Source of the DNA: Bog-793 sp035625025
GTDB taxonomy: Bacteria; Actinomycetota; Acidimicrobiia; Acidimicrobiales; Bog-793
Reading direction: 5' to 3'
NCBI GenBank assembly: GCA_035625025.1
Contig: DASPQJ010000038.1
Span: 1 to 58,087, forward strand
Length of the DNA: 58,087 bases
Within the stretch, counting starts at the first letter, position 1; each line of letters opens with the position of its first letter. Under the pieces are notes generated by a model. That model saw only the letters and a list, made by a program, of their open reading frames with translations, was not told where the DNA came from and did not search any database. Below, in pieces: positions 33,785 through 42,841 of this stretch. Position numbers and translations under genes: made by a program.

Positions 33785-34669
33785 TCACACGACACGGATC
33801 GGGCGCGCGACCGCGGCCGTGTGTCGGCGGGAGTGGAGCCACCAGCCGAGAGCTGCGGCGCCGACGCCGACGACGACCGTGCTCGTCCCGATGGCGATGG
33901 CGGGTCGCGGCGGCACGGCGCGTACCCGGTCCCGCACCCGGTCCCGCAGGCGGACCGGCCGGATGAAGCTCTGTACCTCCCACCCGCGCTCGGCGGCGAC
34001 CTTGGCGAGACCACGGTCGGGGTTCACCGCGACGGGATGGCCGACGAGCTCGAGGAGCGGCAGGTCGGTGAGCGAGTCACTGTAGGCGAAGGAGCGCGAC
34101 AGGTCGACCCCCGTTTTGGCGGCGTAGGCGCGCACGGCGTCGGCTTTCTGCGGCCCGGCGGCGTAGAAGGCGAGCTCGCCCGTGTAGCAGCCGTCGGCGT
34201 CGACCGCCGCCTCGCTCGCGATCGTGGCGTCAACGCCGAGATGGCGACCGAGGGGCTGGACGATCTCGATCGGCGATGCCGAGACGATGACAACCCGTCG
34301 ACCGGCCGAGTGGTGGTCGTCGATCAGGTCCATCGCCTCGTCGTAGATGATCGGCTCGACCACGCCCTCAAGGGCGTCGTTCACGATCGCGACGACCTCG
34401 GCCCGCGACCAGCCTTTGGTCAGGCGCAGTACCGCAGTGCGGATGCGGTCGAGTCGTCGGTCATTCGACCCCAGGATGAGGTAGATGACCTGGGCAAGAA
34501 CGACCTGGGCGAGCGGACGCCCTTTGAGGAGGCCCTGTTTGCGCAGTGGTCCCCCGAAAGCTGCCATCGCGTCTTTGGCGATGACGGTCTTGTCGAGGTC
34601 GAAGAACGCCGCCTCGTCGAGGGGCTGCGGCCAGCGCTCGAAAGCATCCGTCTCGGTCAAGGTGCTCAT
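33785..34669 (-). CDS. HAD-IB family phosphatase, SerB-like, with C-terminal membrane segment
   Basis: 294 residues. HAD motif I FFDLDKTVI (~22-30), motif II in VVIVSASP, Lys in AGPQKADAV and motif III/IV YSDSLTDLPLLELV. PlsC-linked and SerB-like actinobacterial HAD-IB proteins (CicA group) share this layout. After ~245 a basic linker precedes one transmembrane helix (AIAIGTSTVVVGVGAAALGWWL), so it is probably a tail-anchored cytoplasmic enzyme. The substrate is unknown. A 17-codon ORF ending in an ATGA overlap precedes it. Confidence 0.82.
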   Translation of the reverse strand: MSTLTETDAFERWPQPLDEAAFFDLDKTVIAKDAMAAFGGPLRKQGLLKGRPLAQVVLAQVIYLILGSNDRRLDRIRTAVLRLTKGWSRAEVVAIVNDALEGVVEPIIYDEAMDLIDDHHSAGRRVVIVSASPIEIVQPLGRHLGVDATIASEAAVDADGCYTGELAFYAAGPQKADAVRAYAAKTGVDLSRSFAYSDSLTDLPLLELVGHPVAVNPDRGLAKVAAERGWEVQSFIRPVRLRDRVRDRVRAVPPRPAIAIGTSTVVVGVGAAALGWWLHSRRHTAAVARPIRVV

Positions 34670-34719
34670 AGGACCAACGTCTCCGATGCCGATGGGCCAT
34701 CCCCTCGGGCAACGTCCAC
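34666..34719 (-). other. Possible 17-codon upstream ORF coupled to the HAD gene
   Basis: GTG 34719 opens VDVARGDGPSASETLVL and ends at TGA (34668-34666), overlapping the HAD gene ATG as ATGA. Neither start has a clear Shine-Dalgarno. The nearest -10-like string (TAGAAC) is too close to the GTG, so expression is uncertain. Confidence 0.2.
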
Positions 34720-34851
34720 GGTTCTATCGAACACGGTGTCGGAGGCCGTTACAACTCATTGCGCGGTGTGGACCGTTCACCTCGGTCCTGGGGTGCTGGC
34801 CCGATGGGGTCAGCACCGTTATCCTTCGCCACCGTCCCGGAAGGTTCCGTC

Positions 34852-37722
34852 ATGGCCAAGCCGCTTGTGATCGTCGAGTCGCCCGCCAAGGCGAAGACGA
34901 TCGCGCGCCTGCTCGGCAGCGGGTACGTCGTCGAGTCCTCGATCGGACACATTCGGGACCTCCCCCGATCGGCGGCGGAGGTCCCTGCGGCGTACAAGTC
35001 CGAGCCGTGGTCGCGTCTCGGGGTCGACGTTGACAACGACTTCAAGCCGCTCTACGTGGTCGCCCACGAAAAACAGGGTCAGGTGCGAAAACTGCGCGCC
35101 CTACTGCGCGAGGCGAACGAGTTATATCTCGCCACTGACGAGGACCGCGAGGGCGAGTCGATCGCCTGGCACCTGTTGGAGGTGCTCTCGCCGCGGGTGC
35201 CCGTGAAGCGGATGGTCTTCCACGAGATCACGCCCTCCGCGATCGAGCACGCGATCAACCACCCGCGCCAGCTCGACCGTCGTCTCGTCGACGCCCAGGA
35301 GGCACGCCGAATTCTCGACCGCCTCTACGGCTACGAGCTCTCGCCGGTCTTGTGGCGGAAGGTGATGCAGGGCCTGTCGGCCGGGCGCGTGCAAAGTGTG
35401 GCGACGCGCATCGTCGTCGAACGCGAGCGCGAGCGGATGCGCTTTCGTTCCGGCGCGTGGTGGAGCCTCACTGGGAGCTTCGCCACCATGGCGGGTGAAC
35501 CGATCACCGCGGCGCTTACTGCCCTCGGCGGCCGGCCGGTCGCCGAGGGTTCGGATTTCACGTCGAGTGGCGAGCTTGTCCAGGAGGACGGTGCGGTCCT
35601 CCTCGAGGCTGGGACGTCATCAGAGCTCGCCGCTTCCCTAGAGGGGGCGTCGTTCTCGGTCGCCGCCCTCGAGACGAAGGCTTATCGGCGTTCGCCGTCG
35701 GCGCCCTTCATCACGTCGACGCTCCAGCAGGAGGCGGCCCGCAAGCTCGGTTTCTCGGCGCAGCGAACGATGCAGGTCGCGCAGCGCCTCTACGAACAGG
35801 GTCGCATCACGTACATGCGGACGGATTCGACGATGCTCTCGGCGACGGCAGTCGCCGCCGCACGCGCCCAGGCCAAGCAGCTTTACGGCGCGGCCTCCGT
35901 ACCGGATCGGCCGCGCCGCTACGCACGTCGGGTGAAGAACGCCCAGGAAGCGCACGAGGCGATCCGGCCCGCCGGCGACCACTTCCAGCTCCCCGACGTG
36001 ATCGCGACATCGATAGGTGCCGACGGGCGGCGACTCTACGAGCTCATCTGGCAAAGGACCATCGCGTCGCAAATGATCGACGCGACCGGGCTCACGGCCC
36101 GTTTGCGCATCGTCGGCGCTACGACGGCCCCGACAGCGGTCGCGCCCGCCGGGACGGTGGCGGAGTTCGCCGCCTCGGGCACCGTGATCACTTCGCCCGG
36201 GTTCCTCCGCGTCTACCGGGAGAGCGAAGACGACGTCGATGACGCGCGCCGCGACGACGAGGTTCGACTGCCCGCGGTCGAGTCCGGCATGCCGCTCGCG
36301 CTCGAGTCGTTCGTCACCGAGGAGCACTCCACCAAGCCCCCCGCCCGCTACACGGAGGCGTCGCTCGTCAAACGCCTCGAGGATCTCGGAGTCGGCCGTC
36401 CGTCCACCTACGCGAGCATCCTGCAGACGATCCAGGACCGCGGTTACGTCCGGAAAAGGGGCAACGCCCTCGTTCCCGCCTTTCTCGCGTTCGCGGTCGT
36501 CGGCCTCCTGGAGACGTACTTCCCCTCGCTTGTCGACTACAACTTCACCGCCGCCATGGAAGACGATCTCGACGAGATCGCCGCGGGAGCCGAGCAGACG
36601 ATCCCTTGGCTCGAGCGCTTCTACTTTGGCGACGAACGAGCTGCTGGCGCGGTCGGCGCTCCCGTTCGTGCCGCCACGCTCGAGGGTGGCCAGGGCTTGA
36701 AGCAGGCGGTCGTTCGCCATCTCGAGACGATCGACGCCCGGGAGGTGAACTCGATTCCGCTCGGCACCGACGGCGACGGAACGCCGGTCGTCGTCCGGGT
36801 GGGACGGTTCGGCCCGTACCTGCAGCGGGGGGAGGACCGCGCCTCGATCCCGGAAGATCTCGCCCCTGACGAACTGTCCCTCGAGCGCGCCCTCGAACTG
36901 ATCGCGATGCCGTCGAAAGACCGCGAACTGGGGGTCGATCCCGACACTGGGCTCGTCGTGTCGGTTCGGACGGGACGTTTCGGACCCTACGTCCAACTCG
37001 GCGGGACGGGCGCGAAAGGCGAGAAGCCCCCGCGGGCCTCGCTCTTCAAGTCGATGACCCCGGGAACGCTGACCCTCGAGGAGGGGCTCGAACTGCTCCA
37101 TTTGCCCCGTGTCGTCGGTGTCGATCCCGTAACCGGCGACGAAATCGCTGCCCGCAACGGCCGCTACGGGCCTTACCTGCAGCGTGGTAAGGACTCTCGC
37201 AGCCTCGAGAGCGAGGAGCAGTTGCTGCAGATCGGTCTTGACGCCGCGCTCGAGCTCTTCGCGCGCCCGAAAGAGCGCCGATTCACACGGGCGAGCGCCA
37301 CTCCGGGACGGGAACTCGGCCCCGACCCGGAGTCGGGATCGCCGGTCGTTCTGCGTCACGGACGTTTTGGGCACTACGTCACCGACGGGACAGTGAACGC
37401 GTCACTCCGGCGCGGTGACGACCCGGACGCAATGACTCTCGACCGCGCGGCCGAACTGCTCGCGGCGCGACGTCTCGCCGGACCGAGGACCCCTCGTCGG
37501 ACACAGGGCGCGAGAAATCCCGGGGCGAGAAAGTCCTTGGCCAGGAGAATCGCCGTGAAAAAGCCGGCGGCCAGGACGGCCGCGGCGAAGAAATCGACAG
37601 TGAAGCCGACGTTGAAGAAGTCAGCGGTAAGACAGTCCGGGTCCAAACGAACCACCGCGAGGACGACCCCGGTGGCCAAGCGCCCACGTGGAGCGGGTGC
37701 GAAGCGGCGCTCTGCGAGCTGA
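34852..37722 (+). CDS. topA: DNA topoisomerase I
   Basis: 956-residue type IA topoisomerase relaxing negative supercoils. Toprim domain with VIVESPAKAKTIARLLG and ATDEDREGE (~94-101), active-site Tyr321 in GRITYMRTDST, and GVGRPSTYASI with the conserved ILQTIQDRGYV. The C-terminus has four copies of a repeat centred on GRFGPYLQRG, then a Lys/Arg/Ala-rich tail (KKPAARTAAAKKSTVKPTLK). I see no cysteine in the protein, so the E. coli zinc ribbons are absent, as in mycobacteria. The ATG at 34852 has GGAAGG 7 nt upstream and a TATCCT -10 at 34820. Confidence 0.95.
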   Translation: MAKPLVIVESPAKAKTIARLLGSGYVVESSIGHIRDLPRSAAEVPAAYKSEPWSRLGVDVDNDFKPLYVVAHEKQGQVRKLRALLREANELYLATDEDREGESIAWHLLEVLSPRVPVKRMVFHEITPSAIEHAINHPRQLDRRLVDAQEARRILDRLYGYELSPVLWRKVMQGLSAGRVQSVATRIVVERERERMRFRSGAWWSLTGSFATMAGEPITAALTALGGRPVAEGSDFTSSGELVQEDGAVLLEAGTSSELAASLEGASFSVAALETKAYRRSPSAPFITSTLQQEAARKLGFSAQRTMQVAQRLYEQGRITYMRTDSTMLSATAVAAARAQAKQLYGAASVPDRPRRYARRVKNAQEAHEAIRPAGDHFQLPDVIATSIGADGRRLYELIWQRTIASQMIDATGLTARLRIVGATTAPTAVAPAGTVAEFAASGTVITSPGFLRVYRESEDDVDDARRDDEVRLPAVESGMPLALESFVTEEHSTKPPARYTEASLVKRLEDLGVGRPSTYASILQTIQDRGYVRKRGNALVPAFLAFAVVGLLETYFPSLVDYNFTAAMEDDLDEIAAGAEQTIPWLERFYFGDERAAGAVGAPVRAATLEGGQGLKQAVVRHLETIDAREVNSIPLGTDGDGTPVVVRVGRFGPYLQRGEDRASIPEDLAPDELSLERALELIAMPSKDRELGVDPDTGLVVSVRTGRFGPYVQLGGTGAKGEKPPRASLFKSMTPGTLTLEEGLELLHLPRVVGVDPVTGDEIAARNGRYGPYLQRGKDSRSLESEEQLLQIGLDAALELFARPKERRFTRASATPGRELGPDPESGSPVVLRHGRFGHYVTDGTVNASLRRGDDPDAMTLDRAAELLAARRLAGPRTPRRTQGARNPGARKSLARRIAVKKPAARTAAAKKSTVKPTLKKSAVRQSGSKRTTARTTPVAKRPRGAGAKRRSAS

Positions 37723-37758
37723 CGGGTTCGAAGGGACGGCCGCGAACTTCTGGTGTCG

Positions 37759-37764
37759 TAGTCT
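37759..37764 (+). promoter_or_regulatory. -10 box of tmk (TAGTCT)
   Basis: TAGTCT ends 8 nt before the tmk ATG at 37773; transcription would begin close to the start codon. Confidence 0.4.
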
Positions 37765-37772
37765 CAGAAACG

Positions 37773-38402
37773 ATGGTCGCGCGCGGGAAGTTCATCGTTC
37801 TCGAGGGCGGTGAGGGGTGCGGCAAGTCGACGCAAGCGGAGCTACTTGCGACACATCTCGGCGCGCAGTGCACGCGTGAGCCAGGCGGAACGCAGATCGG
37901 GGAGTCGATCCGGGCGATCCTGCTCGAGCGGGGGACGGGATCCCTCGACCCGCGGGCGGAGCTGATGTTGATGCTCGCGGCGCGCGCCCAGCACGTCAGT
38001 GAGCGGATTCGACCTTGGCTCGATGCCGGGCGCGACGTCGTGTGCGACCGATTCTCGGGCTCGACGCTCGCCTACCAAGGTCACGGTCGCGGCCTGCCGC
38101 TCGACGAGGTCGCCGCGGCGAACGACCTGTGTTGCGCGGGGCTCCAGCCCGATCTTGTCGTGCTCCTGGATCTGCCCACCGAGGCGGGAGCGGCGCGTCG
38201 AGAAGCGCCCGATGATCGCTTCGAAAAGGAAGACGGGGCCTTCTTTTCCCGGGTCGCCGACGGCTTTCAAGAGATTGCTCGGGGCGATCCCGACCGGTGG
38301 GTCATCGTCGACGCGTCGGGGGCCATAGACGAAGTGGCTCGAAGGGTCCGAGCCGCCGTCGCAGAGCGCCTTGGGATGTTTGGCGTGGACGGGGATTCGT
38401 GA
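37773..38402 (+). CDS. tmk: Thymidylate kinase
   Basis: 209 residues, dTMP to dTDP. P-loop FIVLEGGEGCGKSTQAELLA (~8-25), the DR(Y/F) motif VVCDRFSGSTLAYQGHGRGL (~88-107), TREPGGTQIGESIR for substrate binding, and LDLPTEAGAARR in the LID area. Length is normal. It precedes holB with overlap, a common arrangement (tmk-holB). Confidence 0.95.
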   Translation: MVARGKFIVLEGGEGCGKSTQAELLATHLGAQCTREPGGTQIGESIRAILLERGTGSLDPRAELMLMLAARAQHVSERIRPWLDAGRDVVCDRFSGSTLAYQGHGRGLPLDEVAAANDLCCAGLQPDLVVLLDLPTEAGAARREAPDDRFEKEDGAFFSRVADGFQEIARGDPDRWVIVDASGAIDEVARRVRAAVAERLGMFGVDGDS

Positions 38403-39504
38403 GGGAGAGCTGAACACGAGAGCGAGACCGGATCCTCTGGGGAGGTCGGCTCCGCCCATTTTCGGTCGGATCATCGGTCAGCCGCGGGTTCGGGAAATCC
38501 TGGGATCGTTCGCGGTCTCACCGGTGCACGCCTTCCTTTTCATCGGCCCCCCGGGTTCGGGCAAGCGTGAGGCGGCGAGGGCGTTCGCGGCGGCACTCGT
38601 CTGCCCGAACGGAGGGTGCGGCGACTGTCCGTCTTGTCGCGACGTCCTGACGGGACGCCATCCCGACGTGGTGTTCGTCGAGCGGCACGGTGCGTCGATC
38701 CTCGTCGACGAGGCGAGAGAAGTCACCCAGCTCGCACTGCGGACGCCGCGCGTCGCCAGCCGACAAGTCCTCGTCCTGGCCGATTTCCATCTCGTCGACC
38801 GTGCCGCCCCGGCACTGCTGAAGACGATCGAGGAGCCACCAGCGACGACCGTGATCATCGTCCTCGCCGATGCGCGGGCACCCGCGCTCGTCACGATCGC
38901 GAGCCGATGCGTCGAGGTGGAGTTCGTCCCCCTCGACATCGAGAGCATCGGCGACGCGCTGCGTGCGAACGGAGCGACGGAGGAGATCGCGCTGGCGGCG
39001 GCTTCCGCGGCGAACGGACGCCTCGACAGGGCGCGATTGCTCGTGGAGGATCCGGGGTTCGCCGACCGCGAGGCGCGTTGGCGTTCCGTCCCCGAGCGGC
39101 TCGACGGCACCGGTGCGACAGTGGCGACACTTGCGGCCGAACTCCTCGCCGCGAGCGACGAACTCCTCGTCGTTCTGACGGCGCGTCAGGACGCGGAACT
39201 CGCCAGTGCCGACGCGGCCGCCGAGCTCGCGGGAGAAGGGCGGACACCGGGTCGCAAGGCCATCGAGGAGCGCCATCGCCGAGAACAAAGGCAGGTGCGC
39301 AGCGACGAACTGCGCGCGGGTTTGGCGACGCTCGCTTCGGCCTACCGGTCTCGGCTCGCGGCCGAGAACCTCCCGGCGCGCCGGGTCGCCTCGCTCCTCA
39401 GAGCGTGCGAGGCCATCGATTCCGCCGCGGCACGACTCGCTCGCAACCCGAACGAGACGCTTCTCGTCCAGGCGCTGCTGACCCTGCTTGAGGGGTCGAA
39501 CTGA
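38371..39504 (+). CDS. holB: DNA polymerase III delta' subunit
   Basis: Clamp-loader subunit of 377 residues from TTG 38371; CTG or TTG codons slightly downstream are alternatives, as no ATG/GTG precedes the conserved IFGRIIGQPRVREIL. P-loop FIGPPGSGKREAARAFA, a zinc module with four Cys (CPNGGCGDCPSC), and HLVDRAAPALLKTIEEPPATTVIIV with the SRC sensor region (IASRCVEVEFV). The start overlaps tmk by about 32 bp. Works with DnaX (7869-6034, minus strand). Confidence 0.9.
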   Translation: MGCLAWTGIREGELNTRARPDPLGRSAPPIFGRIIGQPRVREILGSFAVSPVHAFLFIGPPGSGKREAARAFAAALVCPNGGCGDCPSCRDVLTGRHPDVVFVERHGASILVDEAREVTQLALRTPRVASRQVLVLADFHLVDRAAPALLKTIEEPPATTVIIVLADARAPALVTIASRCVEVEFVPLDIESIGDALRANGATEEIALAAASAANGRLDRARLLVEDPGFADREARWRSVPERLDGTGATVATLAAELLAASDELLVVLTARQDAELASADAAAELAGEGRTPGRKAIEERHRREQRQVRSDELRAGLATLASAYRSRLAAENLPARRVASLLRACEAIDSAAARLARNPNETLLVQALLTLLEGSN

Positions 39505-39565
39505 ACTGAGGGACGAGGGCACCAATCGCGCCGGCGGCGCGCGAAAGATCGTGAGTACCAGCGCC

Positions 39566-40210
39566 TTACCGGTCGCGCATCGCCTTGAGTCGCGAACGAA
39601 TCTCCGGCCATTCGGCAGCGATGATCGAGTAGTAGGCCGTGTCCCGCACGGCGCCATCGACCGCCGGTGCGTGTACCCGGCGGATCCCTTCGAAGGTGGC
39701 GCCCAATCGCAGGATCGCGGTGCGCGACCTTTCGTTGCGCGTGTCCGTCTTCAAGGTCACGCGCAGGACACCCCAGGTGTCGAAGGCGTAGGTGAGGAGC
39801 AGCAGCTTGCACTCGGTGTTGACGACCGTTCGTTGTGCCGACGCGGCATACCACGTCCCCCCGATCTCGGCGACCGTCGGTGGCATGTCATCGGACGGCG
39901 CCGCTCCCCTCGTCACGCCAGGTGGCCACGGAGGCGGCCACCGGAAGACCTCGAGGTCCATGAACCGCGTTGCCCCGACGACCCGATCGGTCTCGAGGAA
40001 CCGGACGGCGAAGGGGACTTGGCGCCCCGAGAGCGACAAGTCGACGTTGTTCTCGACGTACGTCGTCACTTCCTCGAGGCCGTCCGGCACCTCGCTGAAG
40101 GCGAACGACGTACGGTCCTCGGCTGCGGCCGCGACGAGACCGGGGATGTGACGGGGAGCGAGGGGCTCGAGCTGGACGAATCGACCCCGCAACGTCGGAG
40201 GCGTGAGCAC
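39566..40210 (-). CDS. GNAT N-acetyltransferase, RimJ/RimL type
   Basis: 214 residues. The opening LTPPTLRGRFVQLEPLAPRHIPGL is typical of the group, and WGVLRVTLKTDTRNERSRTAILRLGATFEGIRRVH is the acetyl-CoA-binding helix and C-terminal strand region (NERSRTAILRLGA). Acceptors in this family are N-terminal amines, ribosomal proteins or small amines; it cannot be specified here. GTG start; convergent with holB. Confidence 0.85.
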   Translation of the reverse strand: MLTPPTLRGRFVQLEPLAPRHIPGLVAAAAEDRTSFAFSEVPDGLEEVTTYVENNVDLSLSGRQVPFAVRFLETDRVVGATRFMDLEVFRWPPPWPPGVTRGAAPSDDMPPTVAEIGGTWYAASAQRTVVNTECKLLLLTYAFDTWGVLRVTLKTDTRNERSRTAILRLGATFEGIRRVHAPAVDGAVRDTAYYSIIAAEWPEIRSRLKAMRDR

Positions 40211-40384
40211 GTGGCCAAGTCTTGTGCATCGGCGGATGCCTGATGCAGGAAAGACGGTCCCGTCAGGCCGATCGCCGGACCTTCTACTTTAGGATCGTGC
40301 GTCTGGAGCCTTCCCTGGCGAACCCGGCTGGCTTCGATCGCGTCGCGGGCCCCATCCGAGGCGACGGATCGGTCTAAGTCGGCG

Positions 40385-41266
40385 ATGACCAAACGCGGCT
40401 GGGCACTGTTCGTCGCCCTCTCCGTCATCTGGGGACTTCCCTACTTCTTCATCCGGATCGCCGTCCGCGACGTCGATCCGGCGACACTCGTCTTCTTGCG
40501 TACGGCGCTCGCGGCGTTGATCCTCCTGCCGTTCGCGATCCACCGTCGACAACTGCGCCGGTTGTTGGACGACTGGCTCGCCGTGCTCGGCTACACGATT
40601 CTCGAGATCACGATTCCCTGGTTCCTCCTTTTCACAGCAGAGCAGAAACTGACGAGTTCGCTCGCGGGGCTCGTCGTCGCGACCGTGCCGATCATCGGCG
40701 CGGTGATCGCTTGGGGACTTGGCCATGAACGTGTCGACGCGCGGCGGGTATCCGGGCTGTTCCTCGGCTTCGCGGGCGTGATCCTTCTCGCCGGCGTGGG
40801 AGTCAAAGGACCGGATCTGCCATCGATGTTCGAGGTCGTTCTGTGCGCTGTTGGCTACGCGACAGCGCCGGTGATCGTCAGCCGGCGGCTCGCCAGGGTA
40901 CCGAGTTTTGAAGTCGTCACGGCATCCATGCTCGTGACGGCGCTCGTCTACCTGCCGTTCGGTCTCACGCACCTGCCAAGTCGGTTCCATGCCGAGCCCG
41001 TGGAGTCGATCGCAATCCTGTCGATCGTGTGTACCGTGCTCGCGTTCTTGGTGTTTTTCGCGCTCATCAGGGAGGTCGGTCCAACGCGTTCTGTCGTCGT
41101 CACTTATCTCAACCCGGCCGTCGCGCTGTTGCTTGGCGTCGTCGTCCTCCGGGAGCCTTTCACTCTCGGCATCGCGATCGGCTTCCCGGTGATCATCGCC
41201 GGTTCGGTGCTCGCGACGTGGTCGAAGGCGGCTCCAGTTAGTCCTGCTCTCGCCCGCGACCCCTAG
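40385..41266 (+). CDS. EamA/DMT-family transporter
   Basis: 293 residues with about ten hydrophobic segments and two EamA repeats: WALFVALSVIWGLPYFFIRIA...FLRTALAALILLPFA, and VLCAVGYATAPVIVSRRL...TYLNPAVALLLGVVVLREPF. The conserved Pro/Glu motifs near the ends of both halves mark the drug/metabolite transporter superfamily. Probable exporter of amino acids or metabolites; substrate unknown. Confidence 0.9.
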   Translation: MTKRGWALFVALSVIWGLPYFFIRIAVRDVDPATLVFLRTALAALILLPFAIHRRQLRRLLDDWLAVLGYTILEITIPWFLLFTAEQKLTSSLAGLVVATVPIIGAVIAWGLGHERVDARRVSGLFLGFAGVILLAGVGVKGPDLPSMFEVVLCAVGYATAPVIVSRRLARVPSFEVVTASMLVTALVYLPFGLTHLPSRFHAEPVESIAILSIVCTVLAFLVFFALIREVGPTRSVVVTYLNPAVALLLGVVVLREPFTLGIAIGFPVIIAGSVLATWSKAAPVSPALARDP

Positions 41267-41747
41267 GAACCTGCTCTTTGAGGCGAGTCGTTACGGTGAT
41301 CGATCGGCCTTTCGACGCCGACGAGCTGGACTCTTCCCGAGCCCTCGACGGTGATCGCCGCGGCGGGTTGTCCACGGTGGGCGCTATCCCCGCCGCACGC
41401 CCTCCCCCCCGGCGGAAGTGCTCCGATGCCGCTTCTTCGACCAATGGCGATAGAACCGGAGAGCGCCATGCCGGCAAGCTCGAGGCTCTTGTCCTTCTAC
41501 ATCAGTCGAGCCGCCCGAGGATGGCTCTGCAGTCCCTGAGCGATCCGACACCACCGACCGAGCGTGATCAAACCGGATCGGTTGCCGCTGCCCTGGGGAT
41601 CAGTCGAGCTGGCCTCTTTGACCAGATCGCTGACATGTATGTGCCTTGATGGGAGTTGCCGAGAAGATCACAGTCCTCTAACGATCTCTTAACCGCTGAC
41701 ACAGCACGACGTGTGACACTTTCGCGAGATCGAACGGGGAGGTCCCT
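41267..41747. other. Gap without a convincing gene
   Basis: 481 bp. A 123-codon plus-strand frame (41278-41649) is open but has no recognisable domain and contains runs of C that look non-coding (CCTCCCCCCC). The end near 41700 contains the near-palindrome CACG-A-CGTG and the GGGGAGG ribosome-binding site of the next gene. Confidence 0.5.
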
Positions 41748-42275
41748 ATGCGCAGCCCAAGTGAAGTGCTCGTTCGTGGGCGCGTCCTCGCGTCGGCTGG
41801 ACGCGTGTTCGTCACCGTGGGCATCGTGATCGGGCTCACAGCAGCCTTTTGCGGTGCGGCATACGCGTCGGGAGCGAACCTCCGCCATGGGAGCTGTCGT
41901 GGCGGCCGCCACAGCGTCACGGGCACCGTGACGAGTGTGCCGAGCGACAGCACCACCCTCCCGAACAGCTTCTCGATCTCCACACGGTCCGGCTCGGCGC
42001 TGACGGTGGACGTCACCTCGACGACGAGCTATGTCGAGTGCGGCGTGACCAGTCCCTCGCTGGCCAACGTGGCGCAGGGTGACCTCGTCACGGTCTTCGG
42101 CACGACGTCGGGGACGACGGTGGCCGCCACCAAGGTCGTCATCTCGAACGGCCAAGGACGCGGGCCGGTCGGTTTCGGTGGGTCGCCGCACCTCGGTCAT
42201 GGCTCGGGAGGACTCGGCGGCTTCGATTCGGCTCGGGGAGCCGGAGGCTTCGGTCACCGGCACGGGTCGCGGTAG
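41748..42275 (+). CDS. Secreted Gly/His-rich protein with DUF5666-like domain
   Basis: 175 residues. Signal peptide with hydrophobic core VFVTVGIVIGLTAAFCGAA and cleavage near AYA. The central part (~52-125) is an OB-like beta domain: HSVTGTVTSVPSDSTTL, LTVDVTSTTSYV, VAQGDLVTVFGTTSGTTVAATKVVI, typical of DUF5666. The tail is Gly/His-rich (GGSPHLGHGSGGLGGF, GFGHRHGSR) and could bind metal. GGGGAGG precedes the ATG. Function unknown. Confidence 0.7.
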   Translation: MRSPSEVLVRGRVLASAGRVFVTVGIVIGLTAAFCGAAYASGANLRHGSCRGGRHSVTGTVTSVPSDSTTLPNSFSISTRSGSALTVDVTSTTSYVECGVTSPSLANVAQGDLVTVFGTTSGTTVAATKVVISNGQGRGPVGFGGSPHLGHGSGGLGGFDSARGAGGFGHRHGSR

Positions 42276-42798
42276 GTTCGTCGGCTCCACGGCCGACTGA
42301 GAAGGTCGTGTCGGGGAGCGCGGGTCCCCCGCGGGCGGGAAAGCGCGCCGCTCATCTCGCAGCCGCCGTGGAAGCGTTCGTGGCGAGCACCGAACGCCGC
42401 TGGGGCTGGTCGTCGCGGGGATGTCGCGGCAGCTTCCAGCGTTTATTTCGTTCAGGAATCTTGCACAGCAGTCGTGTCTTGTCTTGGGGCGTGGTTCCGG
42501 GCCTGGACGCCTGCGCGTTCTTGCGCCTTGAGAAGCAGTCGGTGCCTTCACCTCATCACGATCTTCGGCTTGGCGGTTCGACGCAGACGGCCTGAGGGGC
42601 TGCTCCGCCAGCCGTCTTCCGACCTCTCGACGCGGTGGCCTCGACATATAGCGGCGCCACGAGGGCGCGGAGGGTCCGAGCGGCTGGTGCGGCCCGAATC
42701 CCAAGTCGATCTTCGGTGCACCGGGGCTGTTGCCGGTATCCGTCGTCCGAATCGCAGGTCAGCGTCGTGATTGGCTGGCAGGGGGAAGCCCAGCGGGT
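42276..42798. other. Gap without a convincing gene
   Basis: About 520 bp. Several short frames are open in both directions but show neither domains nor ribosome-binding sites. The right end leads into the redox-operon promoter. Confidence 0.5.
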
Positions 42799-42841
42799 TA
42801 GCTTGACAGCCATGGCCTTTCAGAAGTGGGAATTGTCATGA
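42799..42841 (+). promoter_or_regulatory. Promoter -10 and leaderless 9-codon leader ORF of the redox operon
   Basis: TAGCTT (42799-42804) ends 7 nt before an ATG at 42812 that opens MAFQKWELS and stops at TGA (42839-42841). That stop overlaps the ATG (42838) of the flavoprotein gene as ATGA. The main ATG has only a poor GGGA upstream, so it is probably translated by ribosomes terminating on the mini-ORF. Confidence 0.5.

Noticed and set aside
41278..41649. 123-codon plus-strand ORF
   Set aside because: No domain, poor composition and no ribosome-binding site.
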